Below are positions 49,588 through 61,453 of a DNA stretch of 64,000 bases, in pieces. How positions within the stretch are numbered: position 1 is the first letter of the stretch; each line of letters begins with the position of its first letter. The DNA is from Climacium dendroides (lineage: Eukaryota > Streptophyta > Bryopsida > Hypnales > Climaciaceae). Below the pieces are notes generated by a model. It was given only the letters and a program-made list of their open reading frames with translations, had not been told where the DNA came from and ran no database searches. The position numbers and the translations under genes are program-made. Location: NCBI GenBank assembly GCA_950106755.1, contig OX467083.1, positions 45,460,555 through 45,524,554 on the forward strand, written 5' to 3'.

Positions 49588-51500
49588 GCTAGACCTTAGC
49601 CTTGGGTTTTTGACATTTGAGGAATATAAATATTTTTCTAGACAAATAACATGATTAACTTCATGATTGGACCATAGACATATGAAATATCTGATATTAT
49701 TAAGTCTAAATTTCTCAAGATGTAAAATTATAAATTTATTTAAAAAATATGTAGAGTGATCTTTTTAATCTTGAAATGCTTGAAAAGACGGTTTATGTCC
49801 TTTAGATGGTTTAAGGGAAACCTCAAGGATGGTGAAAAATGCTTTTTCATTCACTTATGGGGGAAATCCAATTACAGTGAAAGATTTGTATTTTCTCCTT
49901 GTGATATTTTTTTACTTCCCTACATAAGAAAATGACAAATCCATAGATTACTATGTAGTGTATTTTACAATAGTTTCAAATTCTATAAAAATATCTGGAA
50001 TTTTTATAACTTCTAGAAGAAATGTAATCACATCCCTAAAATAAAATTATACATATAATAGAATTGTAGAATAAAAGCATATAGAAGATAAGAACTTTAA
50101 GGTTTGAAAAATTAGTGATAGGTTTGTCCGTTTAGGTTAAGTTAATTGAAGGTTCCTATAAAATCAATTTCTAATAAATGGTTTTGAAGTTTTGACCCAA
50201 TGTTGGAATAGTACCATGTTTGCTAAAATTCAATTTTTATTTTTTGAATACTTATGTATTTGAATAAAAAATTATAATGTTTGGAGTTTTTTTAGAATAA
50301 TGACAACTCTAGTAGCTAGAACCCTCTCTTCATATTTAGTGGGTATATAATTAATTTAATTTACTACGTAAATCTTATATATTTAAAAATATAAAAAGAT
50401 ATCTATTGCAAAAAATCTACTCTAAAAGGACATAAAGTTTGCTAACCTTATTAGACAAGTCCCTCCCATGTTTGTTTTTTCTAATTTTGAGTTCAATAAT
50501 CTTTCAATGTACGTGGTTAAAATTTTCAAAAATTCTATACATTCTTAATTCAATTTTTTTTGTCAAATTTTTTTTGAAGAAATTCATGTTCCGTTTTATT
50601 TAATTAGTACTTTAGAAAATAGAATTATATTAAACCCTAAAGTTCCTTGTTAATTCCAAGACCACCACCCCCTTCCAAAAAAAAAAAACTTTCTTAAAAT
50701 AATGCTTTCTTCTTCTTCTTTTTCTTCTTCATCATCAATATTATTTTCTTAGATTCAATTGTAGGATCTTTTAGTTAATATATCAAAATATTTCCTTTTG
50801 GATCTTTTGAGGTAATTGCAAGATCTTGATACTTGAGTTTCACAAACAAGATTTCAACCCATTTTGGTAGTGTATTGGTTAAATCTCATAACATCTACAT
50901 TGAAAAATTTGAATGTGAGCAATTTAAAGACAAAAAATCTGATATTGGAAAAACATGTTGAGATTACATGAAATAAATTTTTGAAATAAATGATATATTT
51001 TCAATTTTGAAATTTAATTCCGGTAGAAGGCTCCAATGATAGACATAAATACTAAATTTCTAACAACTCAAAAAAAATTTCAATCGTTAGAATCTTATTT
51101 GAAGGCAATCTTAACCTATTTAAAAATTCTTTATAAAAAAATAGAAACTGAGTTAAAAAACTAAATTCAAATATTATATTTGTGAAGGGATGCCATTATT
51201 ACCTAAAAAATAAAATTTGTCATATCTTTCATTTTATAAATGAAGAAATAGTGATTCAAAGCTTTCCATATAGCTTCACTCCAATAAAATCAATTGAATT
51301 TTTTTTAATAAGATTCAAAATTCCTTTGCTAATTGGACTAACTTAGCTACCAAACTAAAAAAATAATAATTTTTGAAATACTTATCAAAATCACACAAAA
51401 CAAAGTTTATTAGGAACTACACAAAAAACATCAAATCCCAAGATTCTAGAGCTTGCCCCACACCCAAAAATCCATTTTGTAAAATTAAGAATTTTAAATG
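49588..51500. other. AT-rich intergenic DNA
   Basis: No gene or clear element ends. A pyrimidine-rich CTTCTTCTTTTTCTTCTTC tract lies near 50710. Confidence 0.45.
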
Positions 51501-52132
51501 TTAAACCCTAAACTCTTAAGACCTGGTCTTTCTCAAAAATAGCTCAAAATTTTCATTTCTAGAAAGAATATATTAAAAAGAAAATTATTATGCAGTAGTA
51601 GGTACAAGATAGAAGGAAAAATTAAATTGTTGATAGTTCTTAGATGGAATTCAAACATACTATTATAATCCCAATGGTGAGATTGTTCTAACAATCAAAG
51701 TTAACCTCATGAAAATTTTTACTATTGAAAAATGTAAAAATTAACTTCAAAAATGAATTCTATATATTATTTTTATCAAAAAGATTCTTTGATTGACTAC
51801 GACTCCATGACTTTCTCATCACTTATTCCCGTGGAACAAACCAAATCTTTCCAAATAGATAAAAGTTTAATTTTTTAGTTTTTTGAAAATTATTTTTAAA
51901 AATATATTTTTTGGTTGCTTGACCTTCACTATTTTGAGCTTTATGTGGGGTAGCTTTTGCTCTAAGGCACCAATTGAAATTTTTAAAAGAATCTATTTTC
52001 AAGAAATATTATTTGTTTTTTCTATCTTTGGAAAAAAATTTCAAAAAATCATGCCAAAAATGGAGATTATAGGAATGTGCTTAGACTATAAAAGAATTCC
52101 TAATGGGGGACACTCGGGACTTTAGGGATTAA
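51501..52132 (+). mobile_element. TTAA element, family D copy 5
   Basis: 632 bp from TTAAACCCTAAACTC to CGGGACTTTAGGGATTAA. The interior matches 57330-57897 in the same orientation (CTAAGATGGAATTGAAAC-type and GGTGAGATTGTTCTAA-type blocks). Confidence 0.7.
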
Positions 52133-53829
52133 TAAGTTAACCAAATTGTGCACTATATTAACATTGCTAAACTCTAAATGATTAACCATCTAGTAAGTAG
52201 ATGATAAATGATTTGAACCCTCGTGTCATTTAACTAATATTCATTAAAGAAGTTGCTACTAAAATCATGGGATTTTTCACTAGTTAAATAGGATAATTTG
52301 AAAGGTATAACCAAATTAAGGTAGAAACATCTAATTGCAACATTTTTGTTCTTCAATAGCTAAAAGATGTCCTTGAATGAATACTTCCATAAATCAAAAC
52401 CAGCACCATGACAACTTTTCAAAAGTAACCAATTAAGAGTTTTTGAAGCAACCAATGAAAGGTGTACAAACATTTTGTACTTCAAGGATGTTAGTATTCA
52501 AAGTAGTCTAATGTTATGTACAAACTACCCTATACTCTTAATTTTGAAAATATGTAAAATATTACTAGAACATCAAAAAACTATATATTTACTTAGGTTG
52601 TATTTCTCTCTCTTGACTTTGCTAATAATTTCATCAATTTTGAGGGGGTCAATTTCCTTTTGAGGTAGAGAAAATCAAGAAAGTGTCTCTTTTAGGCGTT
52701 TCTACTTTATGGCACCCTATGAATCCAAAAGTTAATCTCCAATTATTGAATGAACGAATAGACAAGAATTGCGAATTGCGAATCTCCTCTCCTTTCCTCT
52801 TTTTTCTTCTCTTGAAAGGCACTTGCACTACTAATTTTCTCTTAAGCAATTTAAGGCCTATTTACACCAAAAAGATTTGGGTTGGAGTCCAAAGAAATGG
52901 AGTGTTTTGATTGGAAGCCATAGCTATGGACCCAAAGCGAAGATTTTTTTTGGTATAAACAAGCACTCAACTCATCTTCTACAAATAGTAATTTAAATTG
53001 ATAATTCAAAAACCAAAAATTTCTTCTATCTAGCCAATTGAATATGTCCTTCACTATTTCAAGGAATGCCCAACACCCAAAAGAAATTGGCAATGGGGCA
53101 TAAATGCTCTCATTATTGCCAAAGATGCTTGTGGACCTTGGTGGCCTCTAACTTGGAAACAAGGTATTCTTTTTTAGTATATTTATTGGAAGTTGGAAGT
53201 GGTTAGAAGTATGTGGACTTTGTTTAGAATTGTGATTTTATAGCCCTTATGGATTGAACACATGGAGTTGTCTTTAATGATGTCCTATGGCACCCAAAGA
53301 AGCAGTTACAATGCATTTGGCTAGGCATGGTTGAATTGATTATGATAGGGTGGAGTGGGAAGCTACTAGCAAGTTCATTGGGAGGCATCCATAGTAGGCT
53401 AAGGCCGCAATGGGTCGCTTTGAGAGGAGATGGTGTCGTTTTGGATTGTTTGTTGAGATGATTGAGGGGGGTTATTTTTCAACCTCCTTAGAGGTGAAGG
53501 GCCTCAAAGTAGGTCTCATGCCGCTATTGGTGGCACTTCCTTTGAGTCCTTGTTTGTGGCTCTTGTATTTTGTTTTTCATTCTTTGTTCTCATATTTCTA
53601 TTCTCTTGCAGAAAAAATTTGAATTTTGCAAATGAGTAAGCTTTTATCTGCCCATTCTACTGCTAGTTTTAACATACCTCCGAAAGGAAGGACATTAACT
53701 CAAAAAGTTGATTAAGGTGAAGGCACCCATTTTCAACCAACGCCCCATCAACAATCAATAGGGTGCAATATTTCCAACCAATGTTGTAACAAATTTCTAA
53801 ACGAAGCTTCGAATGTTCTTTTTTCTTTT
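52133..53829. other. AT-rich intergenic DNA
   Basis: No gene is supported. Around 53300-53560 the sequence is less AT-rich and reads like decayed coding DNA, but no frame is recognisable. Confidence 0.4.
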
Positions 53830-54090
53830 TTCCAAGGTTTGGACTATTAAATACATGACACATGTCCCAAAGTAGTGAGCAAGAAAGTAAGAAGCAATAA
53901 ACAAGAAAGTAGTTCTTGAATGATCGGAATTAAAAGAGCCTAAACATTGGCTATGAGTCCAAAGCACTATTTGCCTCTCAAAATTCATAGTAATTTCAGT
54001 TCACACAATAAAATTACCAATTTTTTTGCAATCCTTGTCATTTCTATGAATGTTTTAAAATATTTGCTTTCCTTGCACTAACTTGCTCCG
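53830..54090 (+). repeat. Dispersed repeat shared with 27.9 kb
   Basis: ATGACACATGTCCCAAAGTA, GTTCTTGAATGATCGGAATT and TTCATAGTAATTTCAGTTC occur in the same order at 27865-28110. Confidence 0.6.
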
Positions 54091-54109
54091 GATATGTCCA
54101 GAATTATTG

Positions 54110-54537
54110 CTTATGGGCGCCTTCAGCAGAAAAGCCTCCCAAAATGGACTTTTCCAGGTGGGAACTGGGTGCCGAGTTGCCACACCCCATCCACTTATCC
54201 ACACCATCGGTACCCAGATTCCCCACGTAAGTTGGACTTTATTGTTTCGGTCCGAGTGACGGAGGCTGCAGCGGAACCATCCCAGTATAGAATTGTTGCT
54301 TTAATAGTAGTAGTTGTTTGTTCTTCTTTCAGAGTTTCAGTTCTTTGTGTTTGCTGTGCTTTCAAGCACCGCTTCCATCCACAGCCCTTTTCCGAAAGCA
54401 GCCTGGAGTGGGCTGTGCGTTAGGAGCTCGAAAGCAGGAGCAGCGTTTTTTCGAAGCGTACAAGTTTGGATTCGGAGGAGATGAAATCTGCTGGGCGATA
54501 CAAGTTGGGCGATATGATTTTGAAGTTTTCATGTGAA
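54110..54537 (+). other. GC-rich island, possible gene fragment
   Basis: Base composition changes sharply to gene-like here. An ATG at 54144 opens 28 codons to CCCAC|GTAAGT, a strong donor near 54227. GTTCTTCTTTCAG near 54338 is a strong acceptor, and the splice would continue in phase for about 30 more codons to a TAG near 54423. The resulting protein of about 60 aa (MDFSRWELGAELPHP...) is not recognised. It could be a lineage-specific gene, a truncated first exon or a fragment moved by a transposon. Confidence 0.25.
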
Positions 54538-54538
54538 A

Positions 54539-54761
54539 CTACACTAATGATGATAAATAGTGTTACCCATACTAACTGTTTTAGAAATGCTATAAGTTTT
54601 TACTCTTCATAAATATTTTTACGAAAATCATAAATCCTAGTGTCATTCTAAGTGGGAAAACTCTACATCCATAGTTGGTAAAAATATTCATCAAGAGTAA
54701 AAACTTATGACTTTTTAAAATAAATTAGTGTAGGTAACACTATTTATCATCATTAGTGTAG
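54539..54761. mobile_element. Foldback MITE with long inverted repeats
   Basis: 223 bp. The outer 35 bases of each arm are nearly identical (CTACACTAATGATGATAAAT and AGTGTTACC), and similarity continues for about 85 bp per arm, including ATAAGTTTTTACTCTT. The tip CACTAATGATGATAAATAG is related to the element at 38852, so both may belong to one CACTA-like group. Confidence 0.75.
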
Positions 54762-55023
54762 TGTGCCCTGTGCCGTTGCCACAGTCAAAACAAAAGTAAA
54801 ACTAATTTTCTAATTTTTTTAGTTCATAAAAACTTCAAAATTCAATAACTTTCCCTTCGTAATTCAAAATTTTCTAGTTTTTTTAAACCAAAAACAACTC
54901 AAAAATGCATAACTTTCTCACCGTGAGTCAAAATGCCATGAAACCACCCCTTCTAGAAGAGGGCTTTCCGACAGTATCAAGCATGTGACCAAGGGACGCA
55001 CAATCTGGGAGATCTCAACATGA

Positions 55024-55055
55024 CAAACAAACAAAACAAAACAAAACAAAACAAC
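55024..55055. repeat. (AAAAC)n microsatellite
   Basis: Short run of AAAAC/AAAC units. Confidence 0.9.
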
Positions 55056-55199
55056 TAAATTTAAGGTATAGATGTTTCTAATATCATTTGGTATATGGCT
55101 TCTTTTGGTACTTCAAATCACCAATGCCAAGGTAGGAGGCTCACAAACTTCTCATCTAAGGGTTGGTCTGCTTTTTTCATGTATTTCCTTGGATGGGAA

Positions 55200-55500
55200 T
55201 ATTTTTAGCTCATTTTCTTGATAAAGAAAAATAGATGAGGAATCTAACACAAGTGGTTTTATATTTTTTTGAAGCATTTTTAAATTACTTATGAATTTTC
55301 AAACGAGTTGTATCATAGGCCCATATTTATGACCTTGGGTCTTTTATAAGCCATTCACTTGTAGCTTCTCAAGAAAAATGGGGAAAACAAAGACGATGAT
55401 TGGCTTTTGCAATTAACAAAGTTTTTTCCCCTCGATTCAGTCAAATGACTATAGTAGTCAATTTAAGAACCATCTTATGTTCATTCCATGGCTATTTATA
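55200..55500 (-). repeat. Dispersed repeat G copy 3 (reverse)
   Basis: Reverse complements of the G blocks: AACACAAGTGGTTTTATAT, TTACTTATGAATTTTCAAA and ATCATAGGCCCATATTT-type sequence. Boundaries approximate. Confidence 0.5.
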
Positions 55501-56331
55501 GGGGTGATTCTTAATGCCTATGTGATTTTAAAGCCTCCTATCTTAGATTGTGAGCATGAAAGTAAAAGCATATGAACTTTGAGTATATGTATAAGTAGAT
55601 ATATTACAACAATTGAAGGTACTTATAATATAAACACCTATAAAATGTAGGTATCTATAACATAATTACACTATAGTCATGAAAAGTTTCTATATAATAA
55701 TATAATATAGACACCTACTGCATAGGTGTATAGTTTTCTAGGCTCATAGGCTCATGCTCATAGGCTCACATGTTAGTAATCCATTATTTTAAATGTACAT
55801 GTTTCAATTACACAAAAATCAAAGTGCACTATATCACAAGTTGTCGCACTTTTGAAAATACACTTCTACGCACAAATACTTCTTCACACCCATTCTTCAT
55901 TTCTAAGAGGAGGAGAAAAAAACTTCTCAATCTTCATGAGAATGGCCCCTTGGCAATTCAAAAAGAGAGTGTCACATCTTCATTCTTTGAAGATTGAGAA
56001 TGGGGAGAAGGTGTAACAACCCTTATTGTAGACCTAAAAAAAGGATTTGTTTGCAATCACTAGTAGAATCGTTGGAAGAGATGGGAGGGCCATTTCAGGC
56101 TTGTTCCCAAAGCTAAGAATGCGTTAGAATATAAAATATAAAATAATAAAATAATATATAAAAATATTTTTTCAAAAAAAAATATTAAAAATATTAATTA
56201 ATATTATCTAACGTGGCAAGGTATCAAGCTACATCAGATGTCACCTTGGATCATCAAGCTACAATGTCAAAGCTTGATGCTCCATAACTATATGAGCACT
56301 TCTTCAACTCCAATTCATTACCCTCTAAACA
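55501..56331. other. AT-rich intergenic DNA
   Basis: No gene. GGCTCATAGGCTCATGCTCATAGGC near 55740 is a short tandem run, related to the one near 19170 in reverse. Confidence 0.45.
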
Positions 56332-57000
56332 TTAAACCCCTAAAGTTCTAAAGCCTTTTTTCATGAAAAAACACTAAATATTGCTATTTCTATTGCAAAA
56401 GGCAAAAAAGCTTGAAAATTGCTTTTCTTTTTTGTTTCTAACCACAAGATGTTGCACTAGACTAATATAAGAATGTGTAGAAGAAATTTCAAATTTTTTG
56501 ACATAGTAAATTGCAAGACATTTGTACTTAAAATGAATAAAACAAGTTCTTTTGCACCTTGCTTGATTAGATTTTTTGGCTATGAATCTTCTTAACTTCA
56601 AATATTTTCACTAGTGATTTTGATTTTTTGATTTTTTATGTTAAAAAACTGAATTGAGAGTTGCAAAAAAAAATTCAAAAAAGTCCACTTAATTTTCATT
56701 CTTAAAAAAATTGATAAGTAGAAGTAAGTATGAAATAGAAGGAAAATCTAAATCATTAATAGTTCTAAGATGCAATTGAAATACACTAATCCCAATGGTG
56801 AGATTGTTCTAGTAAGTAAAGTCAACTATGTTGAACTTTTGTTTTAGAAAAATTGTAAAAATTGAGTTAAAAAAGAATCCTATAAGTTATTTTTTCAAGA
56901 TGATGCAATGATGTCCATAAACCAAAAAGTTCCATAACTTTCACATTACTAGTTCAAAGGAAATGGACTAGAAAAAAGCATACTTTGCACAATCCGATCT
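56332..57000 (+). mobile_element. TTAA element, family D copy 6 (truncated)
   Basis: Starts TTAAACCCCTAAAGTTC and continues with TTTTTTCATGAAAAAACAC and GCTATTTCTATTGCAAA as in copy 7. It has no right-hand GGGTTAA end and stops where copy 7 begins. Confidence 0.6.
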
Positions 57001-57897
57001 TTAATTCCTAAAGTCCCAAGGCCTTTTTTCCATCAAATAATACTCAAAACTGCCATTTCTATTGCAAAGAGAATTATTTTTATTACATATTTTCCATAGG
57101 ATCTTGTATTGTACTAGTATAAAAATGTGTGAAAAAAAATTTAGAAACTTTGACTGTATAGATTGCAAGATATTTGCACTTAAAGAAAAGAAAACAAGTT
57201 TTTTTTACACCTTACTTAATTAGATTTTTGGCTTTAAACCTTCTTAACTTCAAATTTTTTAACTAATAATTTTGATTTTCTAAATTTTTATGTTGATGAA
57301 TTGAGTTCAGAATCTAGAGAAAAAAATTCAACAACTCATTAAAAAATTGTTAAGTAGAAGTAGGTTCAAGATTGGAGGGATGACTAAACCATTAATAGCT
57401 CTAAGATGGAATTGAAACACAATAATCCTAGCAATGAGATTGTTTCAAAAAACATAACTCACCTTGTCTAACAATTTTTTTTGAAAATTTGTAAAAATTG
57501 CACTCAAAAATGAATTCTATAAGTTATTTTTTCAAAAAGTTGATTAAAATGCCCAAATAATAAGATTGCCCATAACTTTGTCATCACTAATCCAAATAGA
57601 GTGAATAAAAGCTTCAAATGTAGACAAAAATATGACCTTTGAGGAAAAAAATTCAAAATTCAAAAATTCATCTTTATGTGATTTTTTTAGGCTACCCTTT
57701 GAGCTACTTTTTGGACTTAGGGTGGCATAAATTTACTCCCGGTCCCTGATTGAAATAAAAATTATATTCTCCAAAAACTAATCTAATTTCCTATCTTCAA
57801 TTAAAGTTTCAAAAAATCAAGTCAAAAATTGAGATCACAGAAGCCTACCTAAAATTCCAAGAGTCCCCCATATGGTTTTTGAGACTTTAAGGGTTAA
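57001..57897 (+). mobile_element. TTAA element, family D copy 7
   Basis: 897 bp from TTAATTCCTAAAGTCCCAAG to GAGACTTTAAGGGTTAA. The fullest D copy: its left end matches copies 2, 3, 4 and 6 and its right end copies 3, 4 and 5. No coding capacity. Confidence 0.75.
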
Positions 57898-57958
57898 TAG
57901 TTGTGTGCATAATTATCCCTATTGTATAGGCCTTCTTCTTTAGTATTTCAGGATACCC

Positions 57959-58979
57959 AAAGCATTATCTCAACAAGTTCAAGATAACGTAGTTTCTATA
58001 CTTTGGAGAGGATATTCTTATAGAAAGATAGCAAATACTTTGCATGTAAGTATAGAAATGTCTATAACCTTTGCTAAGTTCATCTCTCTAATGTAGAATG
58101 CTTCCAAGGAGGCAAACCTTGGAAGTTGAATAAAATGCACAAGAACAAAGGTGACTATTACAATTGGTCTGAGAAAAAGTGTGTATTTGTGTAGATATAG
58201 CAAGTTTTGTACAATAACTACTAGGAATGAGAATGAGTTTTTAAATTATTGATAGTGCTTTTCATAGAGCTAGTTTATATTTGTAGACAAAGGTGAGAAA
58301 GCCATATCTTTCTTCCAAAAATGTGAAGGTATGTTTAGAATTTGCTAGAGCCCACAAAAATTGGATTGTAGATGATTAGAGTTGAGTTATCTTCTCAAAT
58401 GAGAATAAAATTAGTTGTTTCAATTTATAGGAAGGATTTGGTGTTGGATAAGAGAAACATAATCTTTTTTAATATGAATTTTCAATCAAACAATCAAACA
58501 TAGAGGTAGGGGAATTATAACTTAATTGGGGATGTATGTGCATTCATGGACTTGGATTGATGTGTCAGCCGGGTGTGTCAGCTAGAAGGGCGCATTAATC
58601 AGACTCACTATTGTGACATGTTGGAGGAGAAAAATGTCCACAAGGTCTTTTCCAAATTCAACTTAGACCCTTTCTATGTCATCTTCCAATAAGACAATGT
58701 TCCCATTCACACAACAAAGATGCTTCAAGAGTGGTTCTCACAACAAAGTTTTACTCTTCTACATTGGCTTGCTTAGTCGTCTAATTTGAATTCCATAGAC
58801 ACCATTGGTCAATTTTCAAACAAAGACTTAATGATGTGAGAGCCCTCTAACTTGGTTGTAGGACTATGTGGTAGAAGTTTTCTACTCTATTACTCTCAAT
58901 GATTGAAGGGGACTTGTAGAAAGTATGCCACATAAAATTGCAACTCTTTAATCAACAAAAAAGAGGTAGACAAGTTATC
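57959..58979 (+). pseudogene. Dead Tc1/mariner transposase
   Basis: Broken frames spell out the parts of a Tc1-like transposase in order. First comes an N-terminal helix-turn-helix (QQVQDNVVSILWRGYSYRKI), then KPYLSSKNVKVCLEFARAHK, VIFSNENKI, INQTHYCDMLEE, FQ*DNVPIHTTKMLQEWF, LLHWLA*SSNLNSID and a MPHKIATL tail. The family's first catalytic Asp is Asn (58398-58400). The second is kept (58693-58695). The third position is Asp at 58798-58800, 34 residues on, as in DD34E/D transposases. Many stops and frame changes make it inactive. Terminal inverted repeats were not identified. Confidence 0.88.
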
Positions 58980-59062
58980 GAGGGATCATTGTTCATGGGT
59001 TGGCAAAACTAATCAATTACGTGGATGAACTTTGGAATATTTTTAGTCTTCTTTAGATCTCT

Positions 59063-59283
59063 AATTTCATTAAAGAAAATCTAGACTCTTCAAAGGACTA
59101 AAATATGACATTCAATTGTGCAAATATAGGACTTCTATAATAATTTAAAAGTTTAAATTTTATGCGGCACATGAGGGTATCACATGGTACATGATTTTAA
59201 ATTTTAAATTTTTTTGTTGTACTGTACATCTGTCTAGTAGAGAAATGGCCCTCCAAAGAGTCTAGATTTTTTCTAATGGAATT
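59063..59283. mobile_element. Short TIR element (MITE)
   Basis: 221 bp with inverted ends of about 27 bp: AATTTCATTAAAGAAAATCT on the left and, on the opposite strand at the right, AATTCCATTAGAAAAAATCT, both followed by AGACTCTT. It lies just after the dead transposase; a link is possible but unproven. Confidence 0.65.
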
Positions 59284-59515
59284 TTTTTTTCTCTTGTATG
59301 TATTACATATTGCATAGTATGTAAATAAAATTACTAGTTCCAATTCTATGTTTTTTTTTCAACCAGAAAGGATAGAAGAAGTGTTTGGAAACATTTGATC
59401 AGGATTGCCAATCACTTTGTAATTATTTTTAATTAATAAAACCAAACTCAACAATTTTCTTACATTTATTTTTATAGTTCTAACATTTTTGTTCCTAATT
59501 CAATATAACATGACA

Positions 59516-60496
59516 TTAACCCTAGACCGCCCAAGGGGACAGATTCTGGCCGTTCATAGTTTGGAAGTACAATTCAAAGTGCTGTAACTTTTGCATCCAA
59601 TGACCAAATTTAGTAAAACTTGTTGGAAAAGTTGCACATACTAGTCTAGTTTGTGTAGTAGAATTTTCAGATTAATCCAAGACGAATTGAGTTTGTGAAA
59701 GCCATTCAAAGTTCACAGGTTCAGTTTGAGTTCAACACACAGCATTGTCATGGCTGCAACTTTGAAGGCTTGTATCTCCTTCATCCAATGTTTGTTTTCA
59801 ATAAAATTTGTTAGATTTTGATCCTCTAGAAGTCTAGTTATCGTCGTAAAATTTTCATAGCAATCCAAGTTGTTTTGAATGCTTGGAAGCAATTAGAAGT
59901 TCAAAACCCTAACATTTTTTGGTTAGTATGCACTTTGGCGGCTTGTTACTTCTTCTTACTGTGTCCATTCTCAAAACATTTTTTTGGGAAAGTTGCGCAT
60001 ACTTGCCTAGTTTGTGTGGCTAAAATTTTGTGTTAATCAAAGAAGTAAAGAGTGACTAAGAAGCATTTTAGTAGAAGTAGGTTCAACCTTAGATGTGTTT
60101 TTTGCACCCTTTTTGGCTATTTTTTTGACATTTCAAAGTCATTTTGCAAACACAATGAGTCGCTTTCATGAATTGTTTTTCCACCAATGAGTTTGTATGT
60201 TGATTTCAAAGCAAATCTTAGCTTAAAATTTTTTCATGTGAGTAGGTTTAGAAATCAAATTTCACCTCCAAATGTGTTTTTAGGAAAATTTCAGCATCTT
60301 TTTTCAACACTAAAACATTATAATCTTTCAATCTGTGTGGTCAAATGACTCCAAATTTGATCCACATCATCTAGAATATGTACACTACAAGATTGTACGG
60401 TTGAGATTTTTATGCCTTAGCGAGATATAGACTTATAAGGCTTGAAAAGCAAGGATGTTTTCATACCTAAAATGGCCTTGGGCCCTACAGGGTTAA
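59516..60496 (+). mobile_element. TTAA element, family F copy 1
   Basis: 981 bp. Left end TTAACCCTAGACCGCCCAAG; the right end, CCTTGGGCCCTACAGGGTTAA, reverse-complements to TTAACCCTGTAGGGCCCAAG. The interior holds three related modules of about 180 bp, each with a GTTGGAAAAGTTGC- or CAATGTTTGTTTTC-type block. Copies in reverse at 24235 and 42050. Non-coding. Confidence 0.75.
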
Positions 60497-60590
60497 ACAT
60501 GTAGAGCCATCTTATAAGGGATCCTAGTGCCAAAGATACTAGTCCTCAATATATAAGTTGTTTAACCAAAAGAAGAATTTTAAAGTTACC

Positions 60591-61453
60591 TTAACCCTTA
60601 AGGCCCAACAACGTTTTGACAATGGAGGTTTTCAATGAATTGTCCTACTTCGATATTTTTAATTTTAACCATTCAAAAGTAAAGACTATTTTATTTGGTA
60701 TGCATGGAATTAATCATTGAAATTATCGATTGTTGGATTTGTAGATTATAACAATTTTGTATGATCAACTTTATATGTAGAAAGTGTAGCTTTGGGGGAA
60801 GAAAAATTATAAGAAGATGAATAATGCTTTTTAATCCCCCCAAAAATTCCAATAGAATCTTAGTCAAATTCTTTTATTTTAAAAAATTGAGAAATATACG
60901 ACTCTCTCAAATTTGTACACATTTTCAAACAAAAGGAGTAGAAAACCAAATTAGATCCTACAAAATTAAAAAAAAATTATATGTACATTTATTTAAATTT
61001 TTTAATAATTGATATTATTACCATATTTTTTGGAACATCTTCAAAAATTTATCATCATTCTCATTATTTTTGCCTTCTAAATCACACCAAATGGAACCTT
61101 GTATTTTTAAAATTGCTAAAAAAAATTGGAAAAATTCTCCAACCCAATTTGTTTATGAAAAATAAAGACTAAAAATGTCCAAGAAAATGTTATTTTTTCC
61201 ATTCGTACTACTCCTTTCATTGGAAAATCATTGTGTTTGTTTCCTTTTTCTATTAGACTACATGTCCAGAATAAATTTTTAAATACTTCTCACATTGAAA
61301 TTTAAAAAATCAGAAAATGCAACAAGTATGTCAACTTGTTAGTCTATAATATCCTAGTTTACAAAACATTGAGATTTTTTCCACCCTATCAAGAATTTAC
61401 CATTGAAAATTTGAAGAGGTCACATTGTAACTTCTTGGTTCTTGAAGGATTAA
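60591..61453 (+). mobile_element. TTAA element, family J
   Basis: 863 bp from TTAACCCTTAAGGCCCAAC to GGTTCTTGAAGGATTAA, imperfect inverted ends (13 of 18 bases). AT-rich interior with small open frames that lack domains. Its final TTAA is also the first TTAA of the next element. Confidence 0.5.

Noticed and set aside
53220..53620. Possible decayed transposon polyprotein
   Set aside because: Composition hints at old coding DNA but no catalytic motif could be read in any frame.
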